Assembly: GCA_026390735.1 (NCBI GenBank) | Contig: JAPLFJ010000031.1 | Location: 1 to 64,000, forward strand | Length of the DNA: 64,000 nt | Origin: Ignavibacteriota bacterium | GTDB taxonomy: Bacteria; Bacteroidota; Ignavibacteria; Tepidaquicellales; Tepidaquicellaceae | Direction: 5' to 3' | Part shown: positions 62,962 through 64,000 of the stretch, piece by piece | Position numbering within the stretch: the first letter of the stretch is position 1 | Layout of the letters: each line of letters begins with the position of its first letter | Made by a program: the position numbers and the translations under genes | Notes under the pieces: generated by a model | Seen by the model: only the letters and a program-made list of their open reading frames with translations | What the model was told of the DNA's origin: nothing | Database searches by the model: none

Positions 62962-64000
62962 ATGTCAGAATTAAAAAACCACGATTTAGTTACAATTGAG
63001 TTCAAGGAAATTCTTTTTGAAAAAAGACCTTGCCTTGACAAAAACGGCGCTTCGATAGAAGGGTTGTACAATGCATGGATTATTCTGAATAATCCCAAAC
63101 AGTATAATTCATACACAACTGCAGCAATTAAAGAAATTATACTTGCCTTCAGACATGCTTCAAACGACAGGAATGTTGTGAGTGTTATATTCACTGCTGT
63201 CGGAGACAAAGCATTCTGTACAGGCGGAAACACGAAAGAGTATGCAGAATATTATGCGGGGAATCCTCCTGAATACAGTCAGTATATGAGATTGTTCAAT
63301 GATATGGTATCTGCAATTCTCATGTGCGAGAAGCCTGTAATATGCCGTGTAAACGGTATGCGTATCGGTGGCGGTCAGGAAATCGGAATGGCATGTGATT
63401 TTACCATCGCACAGGACTTTGCCCGTTTCGGACAAGCTGGCCCGAAGCACGGAAGCGCACCAATAGGCGGCGCTACAGACTTTATTCATCTCTTTGTTGG
63501 TGTTGAGAAGGCAATGTCATCTCTTACGTTATGCGAGCCTTGGACAGCATACCAGGCATTGATGCACGGACTTATTACAGATGTCGTTCCTGCATTGAAG
63601 ATTGACGGAAAGTTTATTCCTAATCCTCTGCTGAATACTGATAAGTGGATTGACGGAACCGGTAAAATGGTTTATGGTTCGGCCAAGAAAGGCGATGATT
63701 ACAAAAAGGCAAAGGAAGTAGTTGAGAAAGGTTCTATGGACCTGTCATTACTTGATAAAGCTGTTAATGATTTAGCTCTTAAACTTCTTTTAACATTTCC
63801 AAATTGCACAATGAAAACTATCGGAGCAGTAAGACAGAAAAAACTTGAGCACTGGGATAAGAACAAGGAGAATCATAGAGAATGGCTTGCACTTAATATG
63901 ATGACTGAGGCAAAGGCCGGATTCAGAGCGTTTAATTACGGTCCGAAAGACAATCGCGAAGTTGATTTCGTTAAACTGCGTTTATTGCTTGCAGACGGTG
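62962..64000 (+). CDS. oah: 6-oxocyclohex-1-ene-1-carbonyl-CoA hydrolase, partial
   Basis: The first 346 residues of a crotonase-fold protein that runs off the window (expected about 375). It has PCLDKNGASIEGLYNAWIIL, GDKAFCTGGNTKEYAEYY, RVNGMRIGGGQEIGMACDFT and FGQAGPKHGSAPIGGATDF, the characteristic Oah pattern. It adds water and opens the ring to 3-hydroxypimelyl-CoA. It follows had directly, as in Thauera and Azoarcus, where dch comes next; dch may therefore lie just beyond the edge. Confidence 0.9.
   Translation, partial: MSELKNHDLVTIEFKEILFEKRPCLDKNGASIEGLYNAWIILNNPKQYNSYTTAAIKEIILAFRHASNDRNVVSVIFTAVGDKAFCTGGNTKEYAEYYAGNPPEYSQYMRLFNDMVSAILMCEKPVICRVNGMRIGGGQEIGMACDFTIAQDFARFGQAGPKHGSAPIGGATDFIHLFVGVEKAMSSLTLCEPWTAYQALMHGLITDVVPALKIDGKFIPNPLLNTDKWIDGTGKMVYGSAKKGDDYKKAKEVVEKGSMDLSLLDKAVNDLALKLLLTFPNCTMKTIGAVRQKKLEHWDKNKENHREWLALNMMTEAKAGFRAFNYGPKDNREVDFVKLRLLLADG

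Overview
The window looks like an AT-rich chromosome segment from a member of the Bacteroidota/Ignavibacteriota/Chlorobiota group, most likely an anaerobic or facultative Ignavibacteria-like bacterium. The evidence is six secreted proteins with type IX secretion (T9SS) C-terminal sorting domains of the QNYPNPFNP type plus one remnant, a DUF3098 protein, TAnnTTTG promoter-like motifs, and a tRNA and tmRNA without encoded CCA. The species assignment is inference.

Layout. 1-8.7 kb: a T9SS remnant, a lipoprotein, pstCAB, an L,D-transpeptidase, then tonB, a small membrane protein, a PstS-like lipoprotein and a TPR protein. 8.8-11 kb: an M20 dipeptidase, DUF3098, tmRNA (tag AENNYALAA). 11-18.5 kb, minus strand: the rpmH-rnpA-yidD-yidC operon, a Fur-family regulator, lysine 6-aminotransferase, purM, rsmI, dut, a DUF4190 protein. 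18.5-26.5 kb: accessory genes (GH106-like hydrolase, SDR, LigB-like dioxygenase, PIN/RHH toxin-antitoxin pair, tatD, purine nucleoside phosphorylase) separated by several families of short intergenic repeats. 26.9-36 kb: T9SS cargo genes, two cold-shock genes with conserved long leaders, a TPR protein. 36-44 kb: nuoI-like ferredoxin, CNNM/CorC protein, MlaE permease, tRNA-Val(CAC), pyrC, FAH-family hydrolase, orphan ParA, valS.

44-64 kb is a catabolic island for anaerobic aromatic degradation. On the minus strand lie an SDR and a two-gene 4-hydroxybenzoyl-CoA reductase, in which the 2Fe-2S and molybdenum subunits are fused and the flavin subunit carries the diagnostic extra 4Fe-4S cysteines. 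Divergently on the plus strand are bcrC-bcrB-bcrA-bcrD (ATP-dependent class I benzoyl-CoA reductase, Thauera gene order), an acyl-CoA ligase, a second single HgdB-like reductase/dehydratase subunit, an unusual fusion of a ketopantoate-reductase-type dehydrogenase with a BadF/HgdC-type activase, a thiolase, had and oah (the last cut by the window edge). Together they would carry 4-hydroxybenzoyl-CoA to benzoyl-CoA, through dearomatisation and ring opening to 3-hydroxypimelyl-CoA, and on to beta-oxidation. The dienoyl-CoA hydratase (dch) is not in the window.

The most novel signals are (1) the lone HgdB-like subunit with its dehydrogenase-activase fusion; (2) two ~155-bp four-hairpin elements with covarying stems; (3) a palindromic repeat with a conserved 9-nt loop that occurs intergenically and also inserted in frame in two T9SS sorting domains.
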